Below the pieces are notes generated by a model. That model saw nothing but the letters and a program-made list of their open reading frames with translations, was not told the DNA's origin and did not search any database. A stretch of 64,000 nucleotides of DNA from Hofstenia miamia (taxonomy: Eukaryota; Xenacoelomorpha; Acoela), in assembly GCA_004352715.1 (NCBI GenBank), contig SCFE01000006.1, positions 3,640,690 to 3,704,689 on the forward strand. The letters are read 5' to 3'. Shown piece by piece: positions 34,008-44,556 of the stretch. A program made the translations under genes and the position numbers. The stretch's first letter is position 1. Every line of letters starts with the position of its first letter.

Positions 34008-35591
34008 ATGATATCTCTAGAAATTGAAGAAGTTCTAACGCAGGCTAGAATGGGACTTTGGAATATAAGAACGACAATAATTTGCCTATGTGGTGTTATT
34101 CTGACAGCCAATTCATATACATTTTCGCCTTTGATTTATGGAGAAATGGCATTTAACTGCAATCCATCTAAATCTCACAGAGACAATGCAACAATAGCAA
34201 ACGATCACTGCTCTTATGTTTATCAGAACAAATCTTATAAATGCAAAGAATTTTACTATACCTCTGACGAATTTGAATCAACGTTTGTTTCTAGATTCGA
34301 CCTCGTTTGCGATCGAGCAGATTACATAAATTATAATTTGCAGGTTTTGATGATCGGCCAAATGATTTCAACATTGTTTTGCAACGTTATTATGGACAAG
34401 ATTGGTAGAAAACTGATGTTTTTAATATCATCTGGAATTTTTTCAATTTGTTCTCTGCTCTATATCATTGTACCATTCGTTGAGGTCGCCATATTTGTCA
34501 GGTTGATAGATTGCATTGTTACAATGTCGATGTATGTGTCAGGTTTTGTTTTGATTATAGAAAGTCTCCCTCCAAAATACAGAATTTTAGGCAGTAGTGG
34601 CTGTGAACTTTCGTATGGAATTGGTATTACATTCAGTGCTATTGTTACACTAATACATTCTCAATGGAGGTTTTTTGTGTATTTTCGACTAATTATCCCT
34701 GCCCTTCTAGTGTTCATTGCAGCTGTAATCTTCCTGGATGAATCTCCAAAATGGCTTCTACAAATGCAGTATTATCATGAAGTAACATTAGTAATAAGAA
34801 ACATCTATAGAGTCAATAAAACAACTATTCATCCCAGTTTAGCAGAACGCGTTAAGGAGCTAGAATTTCAAAAATCTGAAGAAGCTGAAAGTAAGACAAA
34901 TATTCTTCAGCTGTTAAAGAGCTTTCCATTCTGGCAGTTGTTTAGAACTGTGAAAACAGCAATTTGGATGGCTGCACAGTGCTTAAATTGGATTACATGT
35001 GTTGTTGTGTATTTTGGCCTACTCTTTAGTCCAAAGTTTTTTAACGTGACAATTACCTATTTTTTCTTAATGATCGGACTATCAACTCTCCCTGCATGCA
35101 TGCTACAATGCTTCCTTGCTAAGGTATTGGGAAGACGAATTACCATGATTTTAAGTCTTGTGCTGACTGCTGTTTGCCTAATCGCCGGAGCATTTGTACC
35201 TGAAGATGATAATTGGACTGCCATTCGCTATATCATTGCGTGCAGCAGCTTTTTCTTTGTTACCGCAGCATTTTTAACAATTTATGTGTGGCATGGGGAA
35301 TTAATGCCTACTAATCTTCGGGCAGTGGGCTTGGGAATTGGTTCCTTATCTGGAAGATGTTTCGGCATATTCATGATTTATATTTTCGAATTTTTAGAAA
35401 GTTTTTGGGCTAAGCTTCCAATTTTATTTTTAGCTGCAGTGGCATTAACTGCTGCAGGATGTTCTTTGTTGGTTCCTGAAACTCGTGATAATATTATGCC
35501 TGACAACATTGAAGAATATGAATGCTATGGAACTGAGCGCTATACGGAAATGAAGAACAAACGCCAAGCTTTAGTGAATGTTAAAGCTTAG
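34008..35591 (+). CDS. SLC22-family (organic cation/anion-type) transporter, 527 aa
   Basis: An intact single-exon frame runs ATG to TAG. The layout is that of an SLC22 major-facilitator carrier of the plasma membrane: a short N-terminus (EIEEVLTQ), TM1 at about 22-42, a large Cys-rich extracellular loop (residues 45-104) with N-glycosylation sequons at 60 and 74, and the family hallmark FDLVCD (97-102). Then come the DKIGRK loop (130-135), ESLPPKYR (185-192), DESPKWLL (244-251; usually PESPRWLL), the central cytoplasmic loop, a GRR loop, an ELMPTNLRAVGLG block, and PETRDNIMPDNIEE near the C-terminus. About twelve membrane segments can be counted and length is normal for the family. Substrate cannot be predicted. 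Absence of introns suggests either an intron-poor lineage or retroposition, but there are no stops or frameshifts. Confidence 0.93.
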   Translation: MISLEIEEVLTQARMGLWNIRTTIICLCGVILTANSYTFSPLIYGEMAFNCNPSKSHRDNATIANDHCSYVYQNKSYKCKEFYYTSDEFESTFVSRFDLVCDRADYINYNLQVLMIGQMISTLFCNVIMDKIGRKLMFLISSGIFSICSLLYIIVPFVEVAIFVRLIDCIVTMSMYVSGFVLIIESLPPKYRILGSSGCELSYGIGITFSAIVTLIHSQWRFFVYFRLIIPALLVFIAAVIFLDESPKWLLQMQYYHEVTLVIRNIYRVNKTTIHPSLAERVKELEFQKSEEAESKTNILQLLKSFPFWQLFRTVKTAIWMAAQCLNWITCVVVYFGLLFSPKFFNVTITYFFLMIGLSTLPACMLQCFLAKVLGRRITMILSLVLTAVCLIAGAFVPEDDNWTAIRYIIACSSFFFVTAAFLTIYVWHGELMPTNLRAVGLGIGSLSGRCFGIFMIYIFEFLESFWAKLPILFLAAVALTAAGCSLLVPETRDNIMPDNIEEYECYGTERYTEMKNKRQALVNVKA

Positions 35592-35651
35592 AATAAACTT
35601 TGATTTTTGCTAAAACACTAATATTCTGGTATACTTGTATATAGAAATAAA
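35592..35651 (+). other. Candidate polyadenylation signals of the SLC22-like gene
   Basis: AATAAA occurs at 35592-35597 immediately behind the stop codon and again at 35646-35651. The second leaves room for a short 3'UTR. Confidence 0.5.
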
Positions 35652-36290
35652 ATATAGTCTGCCTTGAATTTTGAGAATTCCATACTTTCAGTAAAAACTA
35701 ATATTATATAGAATAGAGAGGTCAGCTGCCCGCTTTTTTGAATGATTTCCCCTGAAAACAGCTCTCAACTCAATCCAAACTTACCTAATTTATATATTTT
35801 AGTGTAGAAACTTAAAAACTCACAAAGTGCATTTAATTTATGTACAAAAACACTTAAAACTTATTACTTATGGTAAGGAAATAGCTACTCATTAAATCTC
35901 AAATGTTATGTTTTGTCTCTTTTGGTCGAATTCCCATTTTATTGTCAATATCGTCTTAATAAATTTCTTCCAACTGGCCCAAATTCACATTATACCTGAC
36001 TTAGACGATGCCCCCAAGCAAGGCTGAACGTTAAGCACATTAACTATTAAGTGGATTTATTTATTCGGAATATTAGTCCAAAACCTAAGTAAATTTATAA
36101 ATATCCTTTCTTTATTAATTGTATTTAATTGTACAAAACATACGATTGGTATTTCCATTTATGTCAATACTCCCTGAACTTCAAAAAGATTGGAACCAAA
36201 ACAGAAAATTCATATTTCAATAATCAAAATTGCACAAGACGCATAAAATAAGTCTTGCTAACAAAATATCTGCATAAAACAGTTTAAAGT
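35652..36290. other. AT-rich region downstream of the SLC22-like gene
   Basis: No gene or element was recognised. Confidence 0.4.
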
Positions 36291-36503
36291 CCCGTTTACA
36301 CTTGTTCAACTTGAGGAATTCGTCAAGCGAATTCAATAGTTTACATCTGTTCCTTATGTTGAGTTCATTTGAGGATTTCAATAGATTTCTAATGTAAACA
36401 CCCAAAAAATTGAAAGCGAAAGCGCACGGAGGAGAGGAAAGGAATATATTTTCGATCTATTTTGTGTTCAAGTTTCCTCTTGACGCACAAATGTAAACGC
36501 GCC
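36291..36503. repeat. MITE-like repeat with CGTTTACA ends
   Basis: The left end CCCGTTTACACTTGTTCAAC and the reverse complement of the right end (GCGCGTTTACATTTGTGCG) share an inverted-repeat design of about 25-30 bases that continues in both as a GAGGAA block. A related copy on the opposite strand lies at 42961-43089. No coding sequence is present. Confidence 0.45.
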
Positions 36504-36549
36504 TTTTGCTATTTAATTCCTCAAAGTAAACAAAGTTTCTATTTTAATA

Positions 36550-36880
36550 GGAAAAAATACATGAGCCTTATGACCACATTTTGGTGGTATGATGGCTCTT
36601 TTCTGGTTTTGAGAGCTGTCATATCGTCGTTGGGTAGTCATGATGACTCATGCCCTTTTTGTGGAAATAGGTGGTTATCAGTACTCATACCACTTGGTGG
36701 TCATAATGCTCTGAAAAAGTATAGAGCAATATAACTATTAGGTGGTTATAATGCTCTCTATTAAAAAAATGAGAGAAAGCATTATGACCACCTGGAAATT
36801 TCTAATGAGTATCATGACCACAGTGGTCATGATGGTCTTTGTCAAATAAACTGGAAAAAGCATCCTTACCACCAGTGAAT
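36550..36880. repeat. Cluster of GTGGTCATgATG palindromic motifs
   Basis: About nine copies of a TGGTCATAATG/TGGTCATGATG motif occur in both orientations. They include a perfect 11-bp palindrome around one base (ATCATGACCAC at 36811-36821 and its complement at 36823-36833) and an imperfect stem of about 20 bp around 36733-36790 (AGGTGGTTATAATGCTCTCT against its near-complement). No reading frame explains the pattern. Confidence 0.6.
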
Positions 36881-37428
36881 ATAAAGTTCTGTAGTCCTTA
36901 ATATTAATTAGTTCATAAAATATTCAGTCCAATAAGCTTATTTTTTACAATAGTGATTCTTCAAAAATCTATTGAAAATGTTTGCCACATGCTACAATAA
37001 TTTCAAGTTTAATTTTTTATTAGAAAGAATTATAATATATGGAATATCTAATGACATTGGAAAAATAGCCTTCAGAATTTGACTTAATCATTTCAGAGGG
37101 TAGGATTTGTAAATGTTGCAATTTTTAATGTTTTAATGTTTTAATAACGTTTTTTTAGTGTCGTAATTTTTTAATGTCGTTTTCTTAGTGTCATAATTTT
37201 TTAATGTAATTTTTTTAACGTTGTCACTTAATAATGTATAGTTTTTAACATCACCATTCTTAATGTTATTTTTTTATTAATTTTAATTGTTATTGCTGCA
37301 AATGACTTCCTAAACCTAACTCAAAATCTTATTTCTTCATTATTTTATAAACCTCAATCCTTAACCTACGTCTCAAATGAATGATTTGTAAACAAACCCT
37401 TGCCCAAAAGCTTATTTTCCATCATTTA
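36881..37428. repeat. AT-rich region with degenerate TTTTTTAATGT repeats
   Basis: From about 37115 to 37290 the motif TTTTTTAATGT(C) recurs irregularly every 12-35 bases. Before and after it no feature was recognised. Confidence 0.5.
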
Positions 37429-38117
37429 TAGACCTAAGCCCTAACCTAAGATCCAATTTTTTCATCATTTTATATATAACGCCCTAATCCAAGTTAAATA
37501 TATGTAATAAATAAAATTTATGACAGTTTATGACATTAAAAATTCGCAACATTAAAAAAGTACAACGGTTATGGTAAAAATTAATAAACAGAGGAAATAG
37601 CAAAAACTTGTAAAATAAATATAAGAAAAACACTTAACTTTAATTTATTCAATTGAGAGCTGACAATTTTTACATTTAGAAATTGCATTTTAACAACCAT
37701 TTTTCGAAACCTGAAATTTAATGAAAAAAGTGTAAGAGATCACTTCCAATTAGGTCAGTTCCATTTCAGATGGCTCTNCACTTAACTTTAATTTATTCAA
37801 TTGAGAGCTGACAATTTTTACATTTAGAAATTGCATTTTAACAACCATTTTTCGAAACCTGAAATTTAATGAAAAAAGTGTAAGAGATCACTTCCAATTA
37901 GGTCACTTCCATTTCAGATGGCTCTAGTCTAGTTAGTATTTTCTAAAACTACACTTAGGCGCATATGTAGCTTAGGGATTTAGGAACTTAGAAACTTAAA
38001 ATTGTTGAATAGTGTATTGATGTTCCCAAATTATTAATTGATATTTTATTTAACAATATTAAGTTTTGAAGTTATCAAATCCCTAATTGACACATTCGGC
38101 AAAACAATAGAAGACGG

Positions 38118-38470
38118 CATAGAATAAGTTCTACAGGAATAAGTCCTACACAATTAAGTCCTAGTTAGTTCGCATAGAAAGTGCATTACATGAATGTATA
38201 ATTCCTAAGTAGTTGAAAAATTCAGCATAATTACAAAACAATTATAGCTCTCATTCAAATTTTTGAAATTTAGCGAAAAACAAAAGAAACTTAGAGTGGC
38301 AATGCAAACATTTAAAACAAAAATAAAAACTTAAATGAATAAATTTCAGAGAATTAAAATCATTAATAGTTGGAACAAATTATGTAATGCTGAAATAGTG
38401 TAGGTGTAGGATTTAATCATGTAGAACTTAATAATTTAGGACTTATTCCTGTAGCATTTATTCCGGTATG
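38118..38470. repeat. Fold-back array of AATAAGTCCTACA motifs
   Basis: Three tandem variants of GGAATAAGTCCTACA at about 38118-38165 face four inverted variants at about 38405-38470. The best pair is CTACAGGAATAAGTCCTA (left) and its exact 18-base reverse complement (right), about 290 bases apart. Repeated at about 40260-40625 in copy 2. Confidence 0.55.
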
Positions 38471-38507
38471 ACTTATTCATGTTCCCCGAAGGTCTACAGA
38501 CGTTTCA

Positions 38508-38571
38508 CTAACTGGATATTTCACTAACCAGACGTTTCGCTAACTGGATAATTCACTAACTGAAAAAGTGA
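38508..38571 (+). repeat. Two-unit 32-bp tandem repeat
   Basis: Two adjacent 32-base units start CAGACGTTTC and differ at two positions. Each is itself built from two TTTCACTAAC-like halves. Confidence 0.7.
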
Positions 38572-38837
38572 AATAAGGCGAAATTTTTATATGTAAAATA
38601 ACCCTTTACTCATAATACCTACACAGTGTAGGCTGCAAATACTGCAGTTTATAGTTTATGATGCAGACCTTATCAATAATTTTTTGATTATGGTGTTTAA
38701 TATTTTAATAAATAAATTTGCAAAATGTTGCTTTAAATTTTGACAAACTGAATTTGTTAAATATTGCAGCTACTCAAAAGCTTTGCGATTTTTATTGTTA
38801 ATGTTGTAATTTTGCAATGACTACACTTTATTAATAG

Positions 38838-38917
38838 CGAACAGTGGTGAAATGGTATCACACCCATATCTTTTAGTGAGTTAAGGGAATTTATTGGTTC
38901 GAATCCAATCTGTTTGA
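38838..38917 (+). repeat. tRNA-like sequence (SINE head or tRNA pseudogene)
   Basis: The acceptor stem CGAACAG/CTGTTTG pairs at all seven positions (one G-T). The D-arm GTGA/TCAC has a 7-nt loop AATGGTA. The T-arm ATTGG/CCAAT has loop TTCGAAT and a perfect B box GGTTCGAATCC. The anticodon arm and variable region are irregular (31 nt between D- and T-arms) and no anticodon can be assigned. A TTTT lies four bases behind the acceptor. It is either a decayed tRNA or a tRNA-derived repeat, related to 3181-3249. Confidence 0.55.
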
Positions 38918-39148
38918 TGCTTTTACTTGCAATAAAAGTTTTTCTGCTTTACTTCACTAAGCAAAACCAAAATTCGCACTTTAAATTTTGGATAATAAAT
39001 ATTGTTAAATACAAATCTGCAGATTCCTGGTTCCCCTCTTTCTAAGAGTATTGGCTGCTCAAAGGCAATGGTAGCTAACCTCACTCATTGCCGCCAGGCA
39101 GTGAAGTACATATTAGTCTACATGTTCATCAAGCTATAATTCTGTTAA

Positions 39149-39719
39149 GGGGGGAGTATCACCGGGAGAGGAGTTGTCGACTTTAAAAAATCATAAAAAA
39201 TAAAAAAATAGTATTAGAGCCCTCATTCTTTCACATGGTTTAGCTGGTGGATTGAACTTTCGAAACCACATGAAATGTTGGTGACCTTACTTAATTTAGA
39301 GGTCATGGGGTCAAAAAGGTCAAGGTCACACATGTCTCAAATATAAAAAAGTGGCTATGGGACTATTCCATTCATGAAAAACCTTCTCAATCAATTGGTA
39401 CAAAATTTAGTGAGGGGTTTAGAAACATAATGAAGAATGTTTTGTTCTATGGGTTTTGAAGAAGATCTCAATCTGTTACATTTATAGCCGTATAAAAATA
39501 TGTACTAAAATTGTCAAAAATTGTATGACATTAAAGTTTGTAACATTTTTAAATTAAAAGAGATCTTCAAATCCTTAGAACACAACACTCCTGTATGCCT
39601 GTTGTACAAGCACAGAAAGTTTCATTAGATTATCTTGATAAATAAAAAAGTTATGGCAAAAGTGCTATCAAAAAACATAAAAAACGGAAGAAAATCATGA
39701 TCACAATTTTATTGAAAAA
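39149..39719. other. Sequence unique to copy 1, ends at N
   Basis: The identity with copy 2 stops at TCTGTTAA, and this copy continues GGGGGGAGTATCACC. The stretch contains five nuclear-receptor-type half-sites at 39282-39328. It could be an insertion present on one haplotype only. No coding frame. Confidence 0.5.
39282..39328 (+). promoter_or_regulatory. Cluster of AGGTCA half-sites
   Basis: TGACCT lies at 39282-39287. AGGTCA (39300-39305), GGGTCA (39308-39313), AGGTCA (39317-39322) and AGGTCA (39323-39328) follow as direct repeats with spacers of 2, 3 and 0 bases. The last forms TCAAGGTCA-like context. Such strings also occur in dispersed repeats, so a regulatory role is only a possibility. 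Confidence 0.3.
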
Positions 39720-39720
39720 N

Positions 39721-41292
39721 TAGACCTAAGCCCTAACCTAAGATCCAATTTTTTCATCATTTTATATATAACGCCCTAATCCAAGTTAAATATATGTAAT
39801 AAATAAAATTTATGACAGTTTATGACATTAAAAATTCGCAACATTAAAAAAGTACAACGGTTATGGTAAAAATTAATAAACAGAGGAAATAGCAAAAACT
39901 TGTAAAATAAATATAAGAAAAACACTTAACTTTAATTTATTCAATTGAGAGCTGACAATTTTTACATTTAGAAATTGCATTTTAACAACCATTTTTCGAA
40001 ACCTGAAATTTAATGAAAAAAGTGTAAGAGATCACTTCCAATTAGGTCACTTCCATTTCAGATGGCTCTAGTCTAGTTAGTATTTTCTAAAACTACACTT
40101 AGGCGCATATGTAGCTTAGGGATTTAGGAACTTAGAAACTTAAAATTGTTGAATAGTGTATTGATGTTCCCAAATTATTAATTGATATTTTATTTAACAA
40201 TATTAAGTTTTGAAGTTATCAAATCCCTAATTGACACATTCGGCAAAACAATAGAAGACGGCATAGAATAAGTTCTACAGGAATAAGTCCTACACAATTA
40301 AGTCCTAGTTAGTTCGCATAGAAAGTGCATTACATGAATGTATAATTCCTAAGTAGTTGAAAAATTCAGCATAATTACAAAACAATTATAGCTCTCATTC
40401 AAATTTTTGAAATTTAGCGAAAAACAAAAGAAACTTAGAGTGGCAATGCAAACATTTAAAACAAAAATAAAAACTTAAATGAATAAATTTCAGAGAATTA
40501 AAATCATTAATAGTTGGAACAAATTATGTAATGCTGAAATAGTGTAGGTGTAGGATTTAATCATGTAGAACTTAATAATTTAGGACTTATTCCTGTAGCA
40601 TTTATTCCGGTATGACTTATTCATGTTCCCCGAAGGTCTACAGACGTTTCACTAACTGGATATTTCACTAACCAGACGTTTCGCTAACTGGATAATTCAC
40701 TAACTGAAAAAGTGAAATAAGGCGAAATTTTTATATGTAAAATAACCCTTTACTCATAATACCTACACAGTGTAGGCTGCAAATACTGCAGTTTATAGTT
40801 TATGATGCAGACCTTATCAATAATTTTTTGATTATGGTGTTTAATATTTTAATAAATAAATTTGCAAAATGTTGCTTTAAATTTTGACAAACTGAATTTG
40901 TTAAATATTGCAGCTACTCAAAAGCTTTGCGATTTTTATTGTTAATGTTGTAATTTTGCAATGACTACACTTTATTAATAGCGAACAGTGGTGAAATGGT
41001 ATCACACCCATATCTTTTAGTGAGTTAAGGGAATTTATTGGTTCGAATCCAATCTGTTTGATGCTTTTACTTGCAATAAAAGTTTTTCTGCTTTACTTCA
41101 CTAAGCAAAACCAAAATTCGCACTTTAAATTTTGGATAATAAATATTGTTAAATACAAATCTGCAGATTCCTGGTTCCCCTCTTTCTAAGAGTATTGGCT
41201 GCTCAAAGGCAATGGTAGCTAACCTCACTCATTGCCGCCAGGCAGTGAAGTACATATTAGTCTACATGTTCATCAAGCTATAATTCTGTTAA
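39721..41292. repeat. 1.57-kb duplicated segment, copy 2
   Basis: It starts directly after a single N at 39720 and matches 37429-39148 minus the internal 148-bp artefact. It continues at 41293 into different sequence. Near identity plus the N join points to the second haplotype of the same locus. Confidence 0.9.
40982..41061 (+). repeat. tRNA-like sequence, copy in duplicated segment
   Basis: Same sequence as 38838-38917, offset by 2144 bases in the duplicated segment. Confidence 0.55.
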
Positions 41293-41799
41293 ACAAGCCT
41301 TACTATATTTATAGACATTTCAAGTTATAAATTGCTTTAAACATTGTTTTACTTAACACTATAACAAAGCGCGGTGATTAATCTAAACTTGCAGAACATT
41401 TCCAATAAAGATTCTCAGGTTTGTCATATGAAAATTCAAAAAATATCCTTTATTTAGCAATTTAAAGCCTTTTTCTTTGGCAAAAAACGACTAAATTATA
41501 GAATTTTTCAAAAATTTATGAACTACAAGTGCTTCAATAATCAAAATATTCATCAATATTAAAATTTCTTACTAAGTTTCATTTTTCGCACATGAAAAAT
41601 TTTTTGTTGAACAATCAAAATATACATATGCACATTTACATGATTTACGCAAGTCAAAATATAAGTTTAAATACATATATTATGTTATTGATCTTTACTT
41701 GAGCTAACCGAACTAAAAAAATCCATAATTGCAGATTGCTATTAAAACCATTTAAAAATTATTATTACTAATGAATGGTAATCTATAATATATATATAT
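41293..41799. other. AT-rich region up to a TA-bounded gap
   Basis: No gene or repeat was recognised before the TA array that leads into the gap at 41800. Confidence 0.4.
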
Positions 41800-42364
41800 N
41801 NNNNNNNNNNNNNNNNNNNNNNNNNNNNNNNNNNNNNNNNNNNNNNNNNNNNNNNNNNNNNNNNNNNNNNNNNNNNNNNNNNNNNNNNNNNNNNNNNNNN
41901 NNNNNNNNNNNNNNNNNNNNNNNNNNNNNNNNNNNNNNNNNNNNNNNNNNNNNNNNNNNNNNNNNNNNNNNNNNNNNNNNNNNNNNNNNNNNNNNNNNNN
42001 NNNNNNNNNNNNNNNNNNNNNNNNNNNNNNNNNNNNNNNNNNNNNNNNNNNNNNNNNNNNNNNNNNNNNNNNNNNNNNNNNNNNNNNNNNNNNNNNNNNN
42101 NNNNNNNNNNNNNNNNNNNNNNNNNNNNNNNNNNNNNNNNNNNNNNNNNNNNNNNNNNNNNNNNNNNNNNNNNNNNNNNNNNNNNNNNNNNNNNNNNNNN
42201 NNNNNNNNNNNNNNNNNNNNNNNNNNNNNNNNNNNNNNNNNNNNNNNNNNNNNNNNNNNNNNNNNNNNNNNNNNNNNNNNNNNNNNNNNNNNNNNNNNNN
42301 NNNNNNNNNNNNNNNNNNNNNNNNNNNNNNNNNNNNNNNNNNNNNNNNNNNNATATATATATAT
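41787..42364. repeat. (TA)n microsatellite with 553-N gap
   Basis: TA arrays flank N positions 41800-42352. Confidence 0.95.
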
Positions 42365-42960
42365 TTCCTAGGCAAAAAACCGACCAGTCGGTATTAACTG
42401 TTGATGGCACCACTAAAGCAACAAGAATCAAACATTGATGTTTTTACGGAATTGCTACCTAATTAACAATAGTTTTCATCACTGAATGTAACACAAAGGT
42501 CATGACAATTTCTATATTGCACATGACATTTGCTGTTAGAATTCATTACTATCAAAATTTTGCTCAATTGATAAGAAATTTAATTGAAAATAATTAAAAC
42601 AAATTCTATGGTGTCGCCATGATTTCTTTTATTTTTTACATGGTTTTCATCAACTAAATCCTAGCCATTCATTCCTGTAGCTGTACTATCTTTGAGAAAA
42701 TATTGAAGTAAACTTTTGCTGGATCGACGTGCACCCTAATCCCTCACCAACAATTAAATACAGAATTTCTCGGTGTACTCTGGCGTAGTTGCATATTTCA
42801 ACCATTTTTCAAGTTGACAAAGGCAATGCTAAATTATATTTAGGTGGACAATTGCCCATCCCTGCCCACCGTAGCTGCGGCTCTGTACGCCCGGTCTGTG
42901 TTAATTAAATTAAATATATGACTGACGTTAGCTTATTATTCTTTTAAATCGTTTGATAAA
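42365..42960. other. Intergenic region
   Basis: No gene was recognised. A GC-richer CCGTAGCTGCGGCTCTGTACG stretch near 42870 resembles DNA-transposon terminal sequence, without a visible partner. Confidence 0.35.
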
Positions 42961-43089
42961 TATCAACGAAAAACGAACCAATATAAACAGGAGCTTTCAA
43001 TATCGAAATCGTCAAATGAAATCAACATGAGGAATAGGTGTAAACGCGTCCATGCGCCTATTCCTTAAGTTGGACCAGTGTAAACGGGC
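42961..43089 (-). repeat. CGTTTACA-type repeat, minus-strand copy
   Basis: In reverse complement this matches 36291-36400 along its length (CCCGTTTACACT, then CAACTT.AGGAAT, then a CATGTTGA and TTCATTTGA block). It abuts the end of the Tc1/mariner relic. Confidence 0.5.
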
Positions 43090-44459
43090 TCAATAATTTT
43101 TATGGTATCCTCGGGAATTAATGACGGCGTTTAGGTGGCGGGGGTATGACTCATATTGTTTTTCTATAAAATCAACAGGAATTGATTGAAACATTGCATC
43201 CACGAGGGTCCAAAGGTTAGTTTTTTGGATGTTGTCGATTTCTTTTTTGACTTGGGCCCACACTTAATCAATTTGATTAAGGTTTGGGCTATGTGAAGGG
43301 CAATCTTGTCGAAAGGCCATACCAGACTCGTCTATGAACTGCTTAGTCCCCCTCGAATTGTGTGCTGGAGCACAATCCTGCTGGGAAATATCATAACGTC
43401 CCAAATCAGGAATCATTTCCGTTTCAAGTAATTGAATGTAATACCGGCTGTCGAGGATTCCATCCAAATTGACCAACTTTCCTCTAGCATCAGTTTAATG
43501 TATCACCCGACCACTATGCTTCCCCCCAAACCTTACAGTCTTCTTTTTATAACGGGGATCTATCCTTGTTTTACGCATTACACGAAATATTTCTTGCTAC
43601 GAAATATTTTTGTCACACGATGGCGTATGAAAATTGATTTCGCGTGCTATTTTAATACATGTACATGGCATAAAAAATATTTTTATTTTTTTCATTTCTG
43701 CATCGTTAACCAATACGTATTGCAGTGCTGCCTTCCTTTAAAGGAAATGTGTGCTAGATTTTGGGGCAATTTGCATTTTATTCGCCCATATATTTTCTTG
43801 AGAAGTCATTGAAAAAAGCATTTTTAGCGATTGGTCTAATTCCGTGACGGCATAAAAATGCAGACCAATTTAGAGCAATTGCTAAAAATATTTTGTATGC
43901 CATGTATTAAGATAGCACGCGAAATCAATTTTAGTACGTCATCGGGCAACAGAAATATTTCGTAACAAGAAATATTTCGTCTAAAGGAAATTGTGGTCTC
44001 CTTACATAAACTCTATGCTGCTGATGAAGTACAAACTTTGATTCATGTGTAAAAAATGTGTGCCGAAGGTCTTCTGAAAAATTTACAATCTGTGCTCTGC
44101 AAAATCGAAGACGATTCTATCTTAGATTTTTCAATAATCGAGGCTTAATTGCTGCAATTCGTTTGTATTATTCCCGTTTTCCAAAAATCCAATTCTCATG
44201 CAATTTGTTAACAGTAAGCCTAGGGTTGAATTGGGACAACCGTATTAGCATCCGTTTAGCAGCAATTGAAGTCTTGCGAGGCTTGCCAGGGCTTTCTTTT
44301 GATTTTATTCTTCTTTCTTTGTTAAAAAGTAGAAAGGATTCGTAATATTAAGCTATTAGATATCTTGAGGTTCAGAGAAATGTCTTTATGAGTGTTCCCT
44401 AAGGACTTCATGCTTATAACTGCTTCACCTATAGCATCAGCAATGTGCTTTCCAGGCAT
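43090..44459 (-). pseudogene. Tc1/mariner-type transposase relic, interrupted by a MITE
   Basis: On the minus strand it begins MPGKHIADAIGEAVISM, followed by a helix-turn-helix-like GNTHKDISLNLKIS (from 44459). It continues with decayed sequence to THESKFVLHQQHRVYVRRP, a nested inverted-repeat element at 43581-43981, then KTVRFGGKHSG, QQDCAPAHNSRGTKQF and SPNLNQI. It ends ...RGYHKNY before a stop at 43090-43092. In the DDE catalytic set the first Asp is replaced by His (44045-44047), the second is kept (43375-43377), and the third acidic position is Asp, 35 residues further, followed at once by TAA (43264-43266). Transposition-competent protein is impossible. Function when intact: cut-and-paste transposition at TA targets. 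Confidence 0.88.
43581..43981. mobile_element. Nested MITE with 105-bp inverted repeats
   Basis: The arms begin ACGAAATATTTCTTG(C/T)TACG and stay complementary for about 105 bases (43582-43688 against 43876-43980), including a shared ATTGATTTCGCGTGCTAT block. TTA on the left and TAA on the right suggest a TA target duplication typical of Tc1/mariner-type elements. It lies within the transposase relic between the YVRRP and TVRFGG blocks. There is no coding frame. Confidence 0.8.
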
Positions 44460-44524
44460 AGCAACTGTAAATAAGGACGTGAGGCAATAAACAAGCAGCA
44501 AACTACTAATGTGCTTATTAGCAC

Positions 44525-44529
<5 letters not shown>

Positions 44530-44556
<27 letters not shown>

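Larger units (their letters stand above)
37429..39148. repeat. 1.57-kb duplicated segment, copy 1
   Basis: It matches 39721-41292 essentially throughout. It contains an internal artefact: a single N at 37778 flanked by two 147-bp copies (37631-37777 and 37779-37925) with one substitution. It also includes a fold-back array, a 32-bp tandem pair and a tRNA-like sequence, described separately. No gene was found. Confidence 0.9.

Noticed and set aside
36462-36734. 90-codon plus-strand frame over the palindrome cluster
   Set aside because: It is explained by the repeated TGGTCAT motifs and a MITE-like end; no coding signature.
43432-43812. 126-codon plus-strand frame
   Set aside because: It runs antisense across the Tc1/mariner relic and the nested MITE.
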